Positions 29,126 to 36,569 of a stretch of DNA of 36,569 bases are shown here, piece after piece. The stretch lies in NCBI GenBank assembly GCA_009377535.1, contig WHTV01000038.1, forward strand, positions 1-36,569. The letters are read 5' to 3'. This stretch comes from Kiloniellaceae bacterium (GTDB lineage Bacteria > Pseudomonadota > Alphaproteobacteria > Kiloniellales > Kiloniellaceae). The notes below the pieces were generated by a model that made no database searches, had not been told where the DNA came from, and worked only from the letters and a program-made list of their open reading frames with translations. Both the position numbers and the translations under genes were made by a program. Each line of letters begins with the position of its first letter. Position 1 is the first letter of the stretch.

Positions 29126-30346
29126 ATGCTTTCCCTTTCCTTCCTGCGCGCGCACGGCCGCCTGCTCGGCTTCGGCGTGCTGATGACCTTCTGCTCGAGC
29201 GTCGGCCAGACCTTCTTCATCTCGCTGTTCTCCGGCGAGATCCGCGACGCCTTCGCCTTGAGCGATGGCGCATTCGGCAGCCTCTATTCCCTCGGCACGC
29301 TGGCCTCGGCGGCGGTGCTGCTCTGGGCCGGCCGCCTGGTCGATCGACTGCCCTTGCCGGTCTTCGCCGCTGCGGTGCTGGTGCTGCTCGGCGCCACCTG
29401 CCTGCTGATGGGCGTGGCGTGGAGCAGCGTCACCCTGGCCGTCGCCCTTTTCGGCCTGCGTCTGTTCGGCCAGGGCCTCGCCAGCCACAGCGCCGTGGTC
29501 GCCATGGGCCGCTACTTCGAGGCCCAGCGCGGGCGCGCCGTCAGTGTCGCGACGCTTGGCCACACCCTCGGCGAGGCGGCGCTCCCAGCCATCGTCGTCG
29601 CCGCCTTGGCGCTGGCCGATTGGCGCCAGGTGTGGAGCGTCACCGCGCTGATCCTCTTCGCCCTGACGCCGCTGATTCTGGTGCTGCTCAAGGGCCAGCG
29701 GGCGCGCGACGCGGCCTACCGGCAGGAACGCCAGAGCCGTGGCGCGGGCAGCGACCGCCCCTTGGGCGCGGCGCTGCGCGACCCCGGACTTTGGCTGCGC
29801 CTGCCGGCGCTGCTGGCCAGCCCCTTCATCGGCACCGGCCTGATCTTCCACCAGGTGCATCTGGCGGCGATCAAGGGCTGGCCGCTCAGCCTCATGGCCG
29901 GCGCCTTCACCGTCTTCGCGGCCGCCTCGCTCACGACCCTGCTGCTGACCGGCCCGCTGGTCGACCGTTTCGGCGCAAAGCGGCTGGTGCCGGCCATCCT
30001 GGTGCCACTGGCGCTCGGCTGCGCCATTCTGGCGGCCGGCGACGCCCCGATTGTGGCGACTCTCTTCATGGGATTGCTGGGGGTCACCACCGGCAGCAGC
30101 GCAGTCCTGCTGGGCGCACTCTGGGCGGAACTCTACGGCGTCACCCATCTCGGTGCGATCCGCGCCTTCGCCACCTCGGCCATGGTGTTCTCGACCGGAC
30201 TGGCGCCGGCCTTCATGGGCGTCCTCATCGATCGCGGCTTCGCCATGGAATCCATCGCGTTCGGCAGTGCGCTCTACTGCCTGCTGGCGTCGATTCTCGC
30301 CCTCTTCGCCACGCAGGCCGGACGACCGCGCACCATCCTGGGCTGA
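29126..30346 (+). CDS. Major facilitator superfamily transporter
   Basis: A 406-residue membrane protein with twelve predicted hydrophobic helices in two six-helix halves separated by a basic cytoplasmic loop (about residues 190-210, KGQRARDAAYRQERQSR). The loop after helix 2 carries WAGRLVDRLPLP, a version of the MFS loop 2-3 motif. Its counterpart in the second half is GPLVDRFGAKRLVP. The start is ATG 29126 with AAGGAG six to eight bases upstream. MFS carriers are proton-coupled importers or exporters. The substrate cannot be inferred, and there is no adjacent regulator or enzyme. The lemA gene follows 110 bases downstream on the same strand. Confidence 0.9.
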   Translation: MLSLSFLRAHGRLLGFGVLMTFCSSVGQTFFISLFSGEIRDAFALSDGAFGSLYSLGTLASAAVLLWAGRLVDRLPLPVFAAAVLVLLGATCLLMGVAWSSVTLAVALFGLRLFGQGLASHSAVVAMGRYFEAQRGRAVSVATLGHTLGEAALPAIVVAALALADWRQVWSVTALILFALTPLILVLLKGQRARDAAYRQERQSRGAGSDRPLGAALRDPGLWLRLPALLASPFIGTGLIFHQVHLAAIKGWPLSLMAGAFTVFAAASLTTLLLTGPLVDRFGAKRLVPAILVPLALGCAILAAGDAPIVATLFMGLLGVTTGSSAVLLGALWAELYGVTHLGAIRAFATSAMVFSTGLAPAFMGVLIDRGFAMESIAFGSALYCLLASILALFATQAGRPRTILG

Positions 30347-30456
30347 CGCCGGCCGATTCCCTTGAACCCTTCGGGGCGGCGAAGCGACTATGGTATCGCA
30401 GCGCCGGCGCGCCACATCGCGGCCGGCGAGGGATTCTCTGTGGGGGAAGACATCGG

Positions 30457-31047
30457 ATGTCCTTAGGTAGCGTCCTCGGCGCGCTGGCCGCGTTTCTCGT
30501 CCTGCTGCTGGTGTGGGCAGTGCTGATCTACAACCGCCTGGTCGCGCGCCGACAGCAGACGGAGGAAGGCTGGAGCGGCATCGACGTGCAGTTGAAGCGC
30601 CGCTCCAACCTGGTCCCCAACCTGGTGGAGACGGTGAAGGCCTATACCAGCCACGAACGCAACACCCTCGAAAGCCTCACCGAGATGCGCGCCCAGGCGC
30701 TGGCGGCCGGCAATGCGGCAGCCGGTGAGCGCGCCGCCGCCGAGGAGCGCCTGTCGTCGGCGCTCGGCCGCCTGCTCGCGGTGGCCGAGAACTATCCCGA
30801 CCTGAAGGCCAGCGGGAACTACCTCGCCCTGCAGGAGGAGCTCAGCGAGATCGAGAACCACATCCAGATGGCGCGGCGCTACTACAACGGCGCGGTGCGG
30901 CTGCTGAACACCCTCATCGAGTCCTTCCCGAGCAACCTGGTCGCCCAGCGCTTCGGCTTCGCCAAGGCCGACTACTACGAAGTAGACCGGGCCGCCGATC
31001 GCGACCTGCCGAAGCTGCGCTTCGGCGAGACGGGCCGAGGCGCCTGA
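30457..31047 (+). CDS. lemA: LemA family protein
   Basis: A 196-residue LemA protein: one N-terminal membrane helix (about 7-27) followed by a four-helix cytosol- or periplasm-facing bundle containing YNRLVARRQQTEEGWSGIDV, LKRRSNLVPNLVETVKAY and NHIQMARRYYNGAVRLLNTLIESFP, all strongly conserved in the family. ATG 30457 follows GGGGGAAG. The frame is open for 450 codons upstream, but that stretch is the out-of-frame shadow of the MFS gene. The DUF2207 membrane protein begins one base after the lemA stop. This lemA-DUF2207 pairing is widespread in bacteria, and its biochemical role is not established. Confidence 0.93.
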   Translation: MSLGSVLGALAAFLVLLLVWAVLIYNRLVARRQQTEEGWSGIDVQLKRRSNLVPNLVETVKAYTSHERNTLESLTEMRAQALAAGNAAAGERAAAEERLSSALGRLLAVAENYPDLKASGNYLALQEELSEIENHIQMARRYYNGAVRLLNTLIESFPSNLVAQRFGFAKADYYEVDRAADRDLPKLRFGETGRGA

Positions 31048-31048
31048 C

Positions 31049-33019
31049 ATGCCGGCACGTCTTCTCGGCCTTCTGCTTGCCGTCCTGCTGTTCGTCGCGG
31101 CGCCCGTCGCCGAGGCGCAGGAGGACGCCGACCGCATCCCGCGCTTTGCCGCCGACGTCGCGATCGAGCCTGACGGCAGCCTGCAGGTCAGCGAGGCGAT
31201 CGATTTCGAGGTGATGCCGGGCAGCTTCAAGCGCGGCATCTATCGCGACTTCCCGACCAGCTACCGCGACGTCTGGGGCCTGACCCAGCGGGTCGGCTTC
31301 GAGGTGCTGGAGGTGACCCGTGACGGCGTCGCCGAGCCTTACGTGCTGGAAAGCACGACCTTCGGTACGCGCGTTCGCATCGGCTCGGCCGAGGTCTACC
31401 TGGACAACGGCGTTCACCGCTACCGCATCGTCTACCGCAGCGACCGGCAACTGCTCTTCGGCGCCGAGTCCGACGAGATCTACTGGAACGTCACCGGCAA
31501 CGACTGGGGCCATCCCATCGACCGCGCCGAGGCGACCATCCACCTGCCGCCCGGCGCTGCGCCGATCGAGATCGCCGGCTACACCGGCTACGAGGGCGAA
31601 GCCGGCATGGACTTCACCCAGGGCCGCGGGCCCGGCGGCGGCATCACTTTCGCCGCCACCCGCACCCTGATGCCCGGCGAAGGATTGAGCGTTGCCGTGT
31701 CGTTTCCGAAAGGCTTCGTGCCCGAACCCGACGCCGATCAGCGCCTGCGCGGCGTCCTCGGCGACAACCTCGGACTGTTGGCTGGCCTCGCCGGCTTGGT
31801 GGCAACCCTGGCCTACTTCTTCGGGCAATGGCTGAAGGTCGGCCGCGATCCGCAAGCCGGCGTCATCATCCCGCTCTTCGCGGCGCCGGAAGGGCTCTCC
31901 CCGGCAGCCACCGGCTACGTCTGGGCAGCCGCCCGCGGCAGCGGCATGGCGCGGGCGCTCGCCTTCGCCGTGGCCCTCACCAGCCTCGCCATCAAGGGCC
32001 GTGTGACCATCGAGCAAGACGGCAAGAGCTACACCCTGACCAAGGCACCCTTCAAAACGGCCTCCCGCCGCCGTTCGCGGGATCTGCCGCCCGGGGAAGC
32101 GACGGTGATGCAGTCTCTCTTCCCCCGCGGCGGCGACAAGGAGGTGGTGGTGAAGCCCAGCTACACGGCCGAGATCGGCACCGCCGTCGGCGCCCTCTTC
32201 GCCGCGCTGGACCGCGAATACAGCCGGGCCTACTTCCGCCACAACATCGGCTTCTGGCTACTCGGCGCCCTGCTGGCGCTCGGCACCATCGTGGTCGCCT
32301 GTCTGCTACAGACCCGCGCCCCCGAAGTCCTCGCCTTCGTCGCTTTCGGAACGCTCTTCGCCGGCGCCTTCTCGATCCCCGTCATCCTCATCGGACGGGC
32401 CGTGCTGCCGCAGTGGGGCGCTCTGCTGAGGGGCCGCGCCCGCCAGCCCGTCGGCGCCATCCTCGTCACCCTCTTCGCCAGCCTCTTCGCCCTGCCGCCG
32501 CTCGGTATTGCCTACCTCGCGTTCGACTTCTTCGGCCTCGCCATGGTGGTGCTCATCGCCGCCCTGGTCTTCGTCGTCGCGCTGTTCTGCTATCTGCTGA
32601 AGGCGCCGACGCGCCTCGGCCGCGATATGCTGGACCGGATCGAGGGCTACCGGCTCTACCTCTCGGTGGCCGAGCGCGACCGCCTGAACATGCTGACCGC
32701 GGAACCCGAGATGACCGTCGAGCTGTTCGAGCACCACCTGCCCTATGCCATGGCGCTCGGCGTCGAGGAAGACTGGACCGCGCGCTTCACCGCCAGCGCC
32801 AGCGCGGCCAGCCGCCAGGCGGCGGAGACCCGCAGCCGTCGCTGGTACGTCTCCCATTCCGGTCGCGAGAGCCTGACGGCGGTGACCGCCGGCCTGTCGG
32901 GCGGGCTCAGCCGCACCCTCTCCAGCGCCGCGACGCGCCCGAGCAGCAGCTCCGGCGGATCGTCCGGGGGCGGGTCGTCCGGCGGCGGCGGTGGCGGGGG
33001 CGGCGGCGGCAGCTGGTAG
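31049..33019 (+). CDS. DUF2207 family membrane protein with glycine/serine-rich tail
   Basis: A 656-residue protein. Residues 1-24 are a signal peptide ending in AEAQ. An extracytoplasmic beta-rich DUF2207 domain (about 30-225) contains GIYRDFPTSYRD and EIYWNVTGNDWGHPI. A membrane helix follows (about 235-258), then a soluble segment with PEGLSPAATGYVW, two or three further helices (about 395-440 and 465-515), and a cytosolic region. The last 30 residues are almost wholly Ser and Gly and end in SW. The tail, including a ten-glycine run, is normal for this family. It forms a pair with lemA (1-base gap). Role in envelope maintenance is suggested by context only. Confidence 0.9.
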   Translation: MPARLLGLLLAVLLFVAAPVAEAQEDADRIPRFAADVAIEPDGSLQVSEAIDFEVMPGSFKRGIYRDFPTSYRDVWGLTQRVGFEVLEVTRDGVAEPYVLESTTFGTRVRIGSAEVYLDNGVHRYRIVYRSDRQLLFGAESDEIYWNVTGNDWGHPIDRAEATIHLPPGAAPIEIAGYTGYEGEAGMDFTQGRGPGGGITFAATRTLMPGEGLSVAVSFPKGFVPEPDADQRLRGVLGDNLGLLAGLAGLVATLAYFFGQWLKVGRDPQAGVIIPLFAAPEGLSPAATGYVWAAARGSGMARALAFAVALTSLAIKGRVTIEQDGKSYTLTKAPFKTASRRRSRDLPPGEATVMQSLFPRGGDKEVVVKPSYTAEIGTAVGALFAALDREYSRAYFRHNIGFWLLGALLALGTIVVACLLQTRAPEVLAFVAFGTLFAGAFSIPVILIGRAVLPQWGALLRGRARQPVGAILVTLFASLFALPPLGIAYLAFDFFGLAMVVLIAALVFVVALFCYLLKAPTRLGRDMLDRIEGYRLYLSVAERDRLNMLTAEPEMTVELFEHHLPYAMALGVEEDWTARFTASASAASRQAAETRSRRWYVSHSGRESLTAVTAGLSGGLSRTLSSAATRPSSSSGGSSGGGSSGGGGGGGGGGSW

Positions 33020-33041
33020 CGACCAACCGCCCGGTCAAAAC

Positions 33042-34280
33042 TTAGGCCCCCATGGCGTCGCGCAGCTCGGCATCGATGCGCGGCGCGGCTGACGGTGCCG
33101 GCACCGCCTCGGCCAGGAAGTCGACGGCGGCCTGTACGCCGCCCTTGCCGTGGGCGATGCCGAGAGCGCCGAGGGCCATCTCTATCACCCCCAGGGTGCC
33201 GAGCATCATCGGCGCGTTCACATGGCCCATGTGGGCGATGCGGATCCCCTTGCCGGAAAGCTCGCCGATGCCCTCGCCCAGCATCACCCCGCAGGTATTG
33301 TTGCAGTAGTCGCGCAGAACCTGCGGATCGAAGCCCTCCACCCGCACGGTGGTGACGGAGTTGCTGCGCGCCGCGGGCTCCACCACGTTGAAGGCCAGCG
33401 CGTCGCCCTCGGACCAGACCGCGACGGCGCGCCGCGTCGCCTCGGCCAGCAGGCGGTGGCGCTCGAAGACCGCCGGGAGGCCTTCCTCGAAGAGCATATC
33501 GATGGCCTGGCGCAGGCCGAACAGCAGGTGCTCGGGCGGCGTGCCGCAGTATTTCTCGTAATGCAGCGGCCCTTCACGCTTGGTCCAGTCCCAGTAGGCC
33601 GTGCGCAGGCCAGCGCTCCGGTGCGCCTGCAGGGCGCGCGGACCGGCCGCCACGAAGCCGAGCCCGGGCGGCGTCATCAGGCCCTTCTGGGAGCCGGTGA
33701 CGGCGACGTCGATGCCCCAGGCGTCCATCTCGAAGGGCATGGTGGCCAGCGAGGCGATGGCATCGACCATGAGGAGCGCGCCGTGGCCGGCCGCCGCGAT
33801 GGCGCGCCCGACCGCCGCAACGTCGTTCGCCACGCTGGAAGCGGTATCGACCTGCACCATGAGAACCGCCTTGATCGTGCCGGCGCGGTCCGCCTTCAGG
33901 CGCGTCTCGACGGCAGCCGGATCGACGCCGTGGCGAAAGCCGAAGTGCAGCTCCTCGACCTCGACGCCGACGAAGGCCGCCATCTCGCCCCAGAGGACGG
34001 GGAAGCGTCCACTGCCGAGCACCAGCACCTTGTCGCCGCGCGAGAGGACATTGGTCAGCGCAGCCTCCCAGGCACCGTGGCCGTTGGCGGCGTAGATATA
34101 GCTGCGGCCCGTCCGGGTGCCAAAGAGGCGCTTCAGGTCCTCCAGGCAGCTCCTGGTGGTCTCCACCAGGGGGCCGGTATAGATCTCGACGGCCGGGCGG
34201 TGCATGGCGTTCAGCACCGCGTCGGGCACGTTGGTGGGGCCGGGAATCGCCAGGAATTCGCGGCCGTTGCGCAGGGTCAT
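33042..34280 (-). CDS. Class V aminotransferase (serine-glyoxylate / alanine-glyoxylate type)
   Basis: A 412-residue PLP enzyme of fold type I. It opens FLAIPGPTNVPDAVLNAM, the family signature. The Schiff-base lysine is K199 in VAVTGSQKGLMTPPGLGF, and the PLP-contacting aspartate lies in LLMVDAIASLATMPF at about 169-183. It transfers an amino group from serine or alanine to glyoxylate, giving glycine plus hydroxypyruvate or pyruvate. The sequence cannot separate the two donors, nor exclude related 2-aminoethylphosphonate-type activity. It is convergent with DUF2207 (22-base gap) and not clustered with other glyoxylate genes. The GhrA-like reductase, which could use its product, is 33 kb away. 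Confidence 0.9.
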   Translation of the reverse strand: MTLRNGREFLAIPGPTNVPDAVLNAMHRPAVEIYTGPLVETTRSCLEDLKRLFGTRTGRSYIYAANGHGAWEAALTNVLSRGDKVLVLGSGRFPVLWGEMAAFVGVEVEELHFGFRHGVDPAAVETRLKADRAGTIKAVLMVQVDTASSVANDVAAVGRAIAAAGHGALLMVDAIASLATMPFEMDAWGIDVAVTGSQKGLMTPPGLGFVAAGPRALQAHRSAGLRTAYWDWTKREGPLHYEKYCGTPPEHLLFGLRQAIDMLFEEGLPAVFERHRLLAEATRRAVAVWSEGDALAFNVVEPAARSNSVTTVRVEGFDPQVLRDYCNNTCGVMLGEGIGELSGKGIRIAHMGHVNAPMMLGTLGVIEMALGALGIAHGKGGVQAAVDFLAEAVPAPSAAPRIDAELRDAMGA

Positions 34281-34379
34281 GGATCACATCCGACTAGACA
34301 GTTACGGCAGGAGGAAACGTTATGCCGCCGCGCCGGCCTCGGCAAGCGGGCAGGGCTGCGGTAGTTTCCCTCAGGCAGT

Positions 34380-35216
34380 CTAGACGCCGAGAACCCGCTC
34401 GCCCTTCTGGAAGGTTTCCTCGAACTGCGCGAGGCCGTGGCTGCCGCCGTTGACGAGGCGGCGCGCCATTTTCAGATCCCTGCCGAGGACGGCGTACTTG
34501 ACCCGCGGCGCCTTGGCCCGCAGGAAGGCGGCAAGAAGGCGGGCCGCGACCTCGGGATCGTTGGCCAGCGCCGGCTCCTCCTCCAGGCGGCGGCCGAGCC
34601 CGACCTCTTCGCCGTAAGTCCGGTAGTTGGTGCGGCCGGTCAACTGGATGAAGCCGCGCCCCTTGAAGCGGGCGCCGTCGCCGGGCTGGCGGTTGCCGAG
34701 GGTCCGTCCCAGGGCGGTGCCGGGGTCGTAGCGGTTGAAGGGCGCCGCCCCCGCGTCGGTGTTGAAGCGGGAGATGCCTTCGTCGATCGGCTCGAAACCT
34801 TCGCTCTCGGCGCGGATGGTCGCCAGCGCCATCAGCACCAGCTCGCGATCGTCGAGCCCCGCGGCGGCCAGGGCCGGCAGCACCGCCGGGAGGTACCGCT
34901 CGATGTTGCGGCGCGGCGTTGCCGCCGGGAACATCGCCGCGACCGTTTCCACGGTGATGACCGCGATGACGGGGTGGAAGGTCCTCGTGGAATCCGGCAC
35001 GTCCATGCCGACCGCCGCCTGAAGGCCGGAATCTGCGACCCCGGTCGCCGTCAAGCCGCGGGCCGCCTGACAGGCCCGCACGCAGCGCGCGGTACCGGAG
35101 CCGAAGTCGCCGTCGATGGGCCTGGCATCGTGGCCGGCCAGGCACAGGAGCGCCTGGAGCCGCGCGATGTCGTCGCCTTTGTCGCCCTGCTTCAGCTCGA
35201 ACATGGGCGATAGCAT
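34380..35216 (-). CDS. Peptidoglycan-binding GH19-type hydrolase, no signal peptide
   Basis: A 278-residue two-domain protein. Residues about 5-70 form a PG_binding_1 module (LKQGDKGDDIARLQALLCLAG ... IDGDFGSGTARCVRACQAARG). Residues about 80-278 are a lysozyme-like GH19 fold with probable catalytic E137 in LATIRAESEGF and the family hallmark FKGRGFIQLTGRTNYRTYG at 184-202. GH19 proteins cut chitin or peptidoglycan glycan strands. I see no Sec or Tat signal, so it resembles endolysins or effector-type enzymes that leave the cell by another route, although no phage or secretion gene is nearby. The start at ATG 35216 has AGG upstream. ATG 35204 is an alternative. Confidence 0.85.
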   Translation of the reverse strand: MLSPMFELKQGDKGDDIARLQALLCLAGHDARPIDGDFGSGTARCVRACQAARGLTATGVADSGLQAAVGMDVPDSTRTFHPVIAVITVETVAAMFPAATPRRNIERYLPAVLPALAAAGLDDRELVLMALATIRAESEGFEPIDEGISRFNTDAGAAPFNRYDPGTALGRTLGNRQPGDGARFKGRGFIQLTGRTNYRTYGEEVGLGRRLEEEPALANDPEVAARLLAAFLRAKAPRVKYAVLGRDLKMARRLVNGGSHGLAQFEETFQKGERVLGV

Positions 35217-35343
35217 AGCACCTGGCCGGATCCAGAGGCGTCGGGCACCTTGGTGGTATGGCGCCGGCGCAGATGCGCGCCGGTCTATGCCAAAGGAGAG
35301 GAAAGCCGCGACAAAAGCTTCAGTGCCGGGATCCGCCGGCCGG

Positions 35344-36369
35344 TCAGTTGCCGCCGAGTTCCTTCCGCAACAGGGCCGCTCCGGCGCCGAGGGCCTTCAG
35401 CTTGCCTTCGGCCACCGCCCCGGGCAGCGGCGCAAGGCCGCAATTGGTGCAGGCGACGATCCGTTCGGGGTCCACGAACTCCATTGCCGCGCGCAGCGTC
35501 GCCGCCACCTCTTCCGGGGTCTCGACCTCTGTACTGGCCACGTCTATCGCCCCGACCAGCACCTCCTTGTCCTTGAGGAGGCCGATGAGCGAGAGCGGCA
35601 CGTGCGAGTGCGCGCATTCCAGCGAAACCTGGTCGATACGGCTCTCATTGAGGGCCGGAAAGAAAGCTTCGTACTGGCGCCACTCCTTGCCGAGCCCCTT
35701 CTTCCAGTCGATGTTTTCCTGAATGCCGTAGCCGTAGCAGATGTGCACGGCCGTCGTGCAGGAGAGACCTTCGATCGAGCGGTTCAGCGTCTCGACCCCC
35801 CAGGTCGCGGCTTCCTCGGTGAAGGCGTTGAAGGCCGGCTCGTCGAACTGGATGACATCGACCCCCGCCGCCTCCAGCTCCCGCGCCTCCGCATTCAACA
35901 GCTCTGCGAAGGCCATCGCCATCTCGGGCCGGCTTCCGTAGTGCGCGTCCGCGATCGTGTCGCAAATCGTCATCGGCCCCGGCAGGGTGAACTTGAGAAG
36001 CTTGTCGGTATTCGCCCGACAGAACTGCGCGCTCGCCACATGGACGGGCCTTGGTCGCCTCACGGCCCCGGTCACGGTGGGCACCTGCGCATCATAGCGG
36101 TCGTTGCGGATGCCCATGGTGGTCATGCGCTGCCAGTCGATGCCCTCGATCTGCTCGAGAAAACCGTGGACGAAATGCCGCCGGAACTGTTCGCCATCAC
36201 TGACGATGTCGATGCCCGCTTCCTCCTGGGCCCGGATCCAGGCCAGCGCGGCCTTCTGCTGGCCTTCGATCAGTTCTGCACCCTCCAGCCGCCACGCGGC
36301 CCAGAGTTTCTCCGGCTCTGCCAGCCAGTCGGGTTTCGGCAGGCTGCCTGCCACTGTCGTCGGTATCAA
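35344..36369 (-). CDS. Cobalamin-independent methionine synthase-like protein (MetE C-terminal domain only)
   Basis: A 341-residue TIM-barrel protein corresponding to the catalytic half of MetE. The zinc ligands are conserved: H209 and C211 in VHICYGYG, E251 in VSLECAHSH and C310 in ACTNCGLAPLP. The first strand has TTVAGSLPKP, as in MetE barrels. Between C211 and E251 there are about 18 residues more than in E. coli MetE. The N-terminal half of MetE is missing, so the methyl donor is unlikely to be folate polyglutamate handled in the normal way. Such short MetE-like proteins use various methyl donors, including corrinoid proteins in some lineages. Substrate unknown. It stands alone. Confidence 0.88.
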   Translation of the reverse strand: MIPTTVAGSLPKPDWLAEPEKLWAAWRLEGAELIEGQQKAALAWIRAQEEAGIDIVSDGEQFRRHFVHGFLEQIEGIDWQRMTTMGIRNDRYDAQVPTVTGAVRRPRPVHVASAQFCRANTDKLLKFTLPGPMTICDTIADAHYGSRPEMAMAFAELLNAEARELEAAGVDVIQFDEPAFNAFTEEAATWGVETLNRSIEGLSCTTAVHICYGYGIQENIDWKKGLGKEWRQYEAFFPALNESRIDQVSLECAHSHVPLSLIGLLKDKEVLVGAIDVASTEVETPEEVAATLRAAMEFVDPERIVACTNCGLAPLPGAVAEGKLKALGAGAALLRKELGGN

Positions 36370-36514
36370 GGCATCCTCCCCAGGGTTTGTCCGGTCCGCC
36401 TCGGCGCGGCTTTTCGAAAGTGTAACCGGCCGCCCGGCTCAGGCAAAACTTTTGGATCGCCCTGGATCGAGCGCCCGGGTCGGATTCAAAGTCGTTGGGG
36501 GCTTTTGCGGGGGA

Positions 36515-36569
36515 TGGCGGAGAGGGTGGGATTCGAACCCACGAGGCAGTTTCCCGCCCACACGCGTTC
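36515..36569 (-). tRNA. tRNA-Ser, 3' part (anticodon outside the window)
   Basis: Read leftward from the right edge, a long variable arm (GGGCGG-GAAA-CTGCC) is followed by the T arm GTGGG-TTCGAAT-CCCAC, the acceptor strand CCTCTCC, discriminator G and an encoded CCA (36515-36517). The long variable arm with discriminator G and this acceptor sequence identify serine rather than leucine or tyrosine. The anticodon and 5' half are beyond the window. Confidence 0.85.

Noticed and set aside
34322..34453. A 43-codon rightward frame behind a perfect AGGAGG
   Set aside because: The product is mostly Arg and Pro, lies largely antisense to the GH19 gene and has no family resemblance. The AGGAGG is probably coincidental.
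35264..35283. A 7-bp GC hairpin (CCGGCGC-N6-GCGCCGG) after the MetE-like gene
   Set aside because: No T-run follows on either strand and short GC palindromes are expected in DNA of this composition.

Overview
The window is about 36.6 kb of GC-rich, gene-dense DNA. Codon use, GTG and TTG starts, and the gene families (tripartite tricarboxylate and TAXI transport proteins, DUF1194, a clade-3 catalase beside OxyR, a VTT membrane protein beside a flavin disulfide reductase) fit an alphaproteobacterium. A Rhodospirillales or Kiloniellales relative is my guess from gene content, not something proven. I see no insertion sequence, prophage, CRISPR array or rRNA. One serine tRNA is cut by the right edge.

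Left third (1-8953): the end of a peptide-type ABC ATPase and a GhrA-like hydroxyacid reductase are followed by the most interesting block. A leftward operon encodes an acylating aldehyde dehydrogenase of the sulfoacetaldehyde (SauS) type and the beta and alpha subunits of a succinyl-CoA-synthetase-like acid-CoA ligase (4677 to 1219). An IclR regulator (5608 to 4802) follows, then a divergent tctCBA tricarboxylate-type transporter (5839-8953). Together they read as 'import a carboxylate, activate it with CoA, reduce it to the aldehyde'. An identical 14-bp motif lies in front of both the enzyme operon and the transporter operon, in the same orientation relative to each, and is a good candidate for the IclR operator.

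Middle (8969-24399): MarR regulator, M17 leucyl aminopeptidase, glutathione S-transferase, a lone TAXI receptor with a perfect 24-bp hairpin upstream, a flavin disulfide reductase plus VTT protein pair, an SLC13 permease with RCK_C-like domains, an orphan three-PAS histidine kinase, a Tat-exported PhoD phosphatase, then divergent oxyR and katA with a four-part OxyR site between them, and a GNAT acetyltransferase.

Right third (24536-36569): a leftward SDR / adenine(adenosine) deaminase / Rid-family operon, a cytosolic phospholipase-D-like protein, an interspersed palindromic repeat, a DUF1194 exported protein, an MFS transporter, a lemA-DUF2207 pair, a serine/alanine-glyoxylate aminotransferase, a peptidoglycan-binding GH19-type hydrolase without a signal peptide, a stand-alone MetE-like methyltransferase and the 3' end of tRNA-Ser. 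Most of this is ordinary accessory metabolism. The candidates for new biology are the acid-reduction cassette with its shared operator and the non-canonical Rid protein in the deaminase operon.
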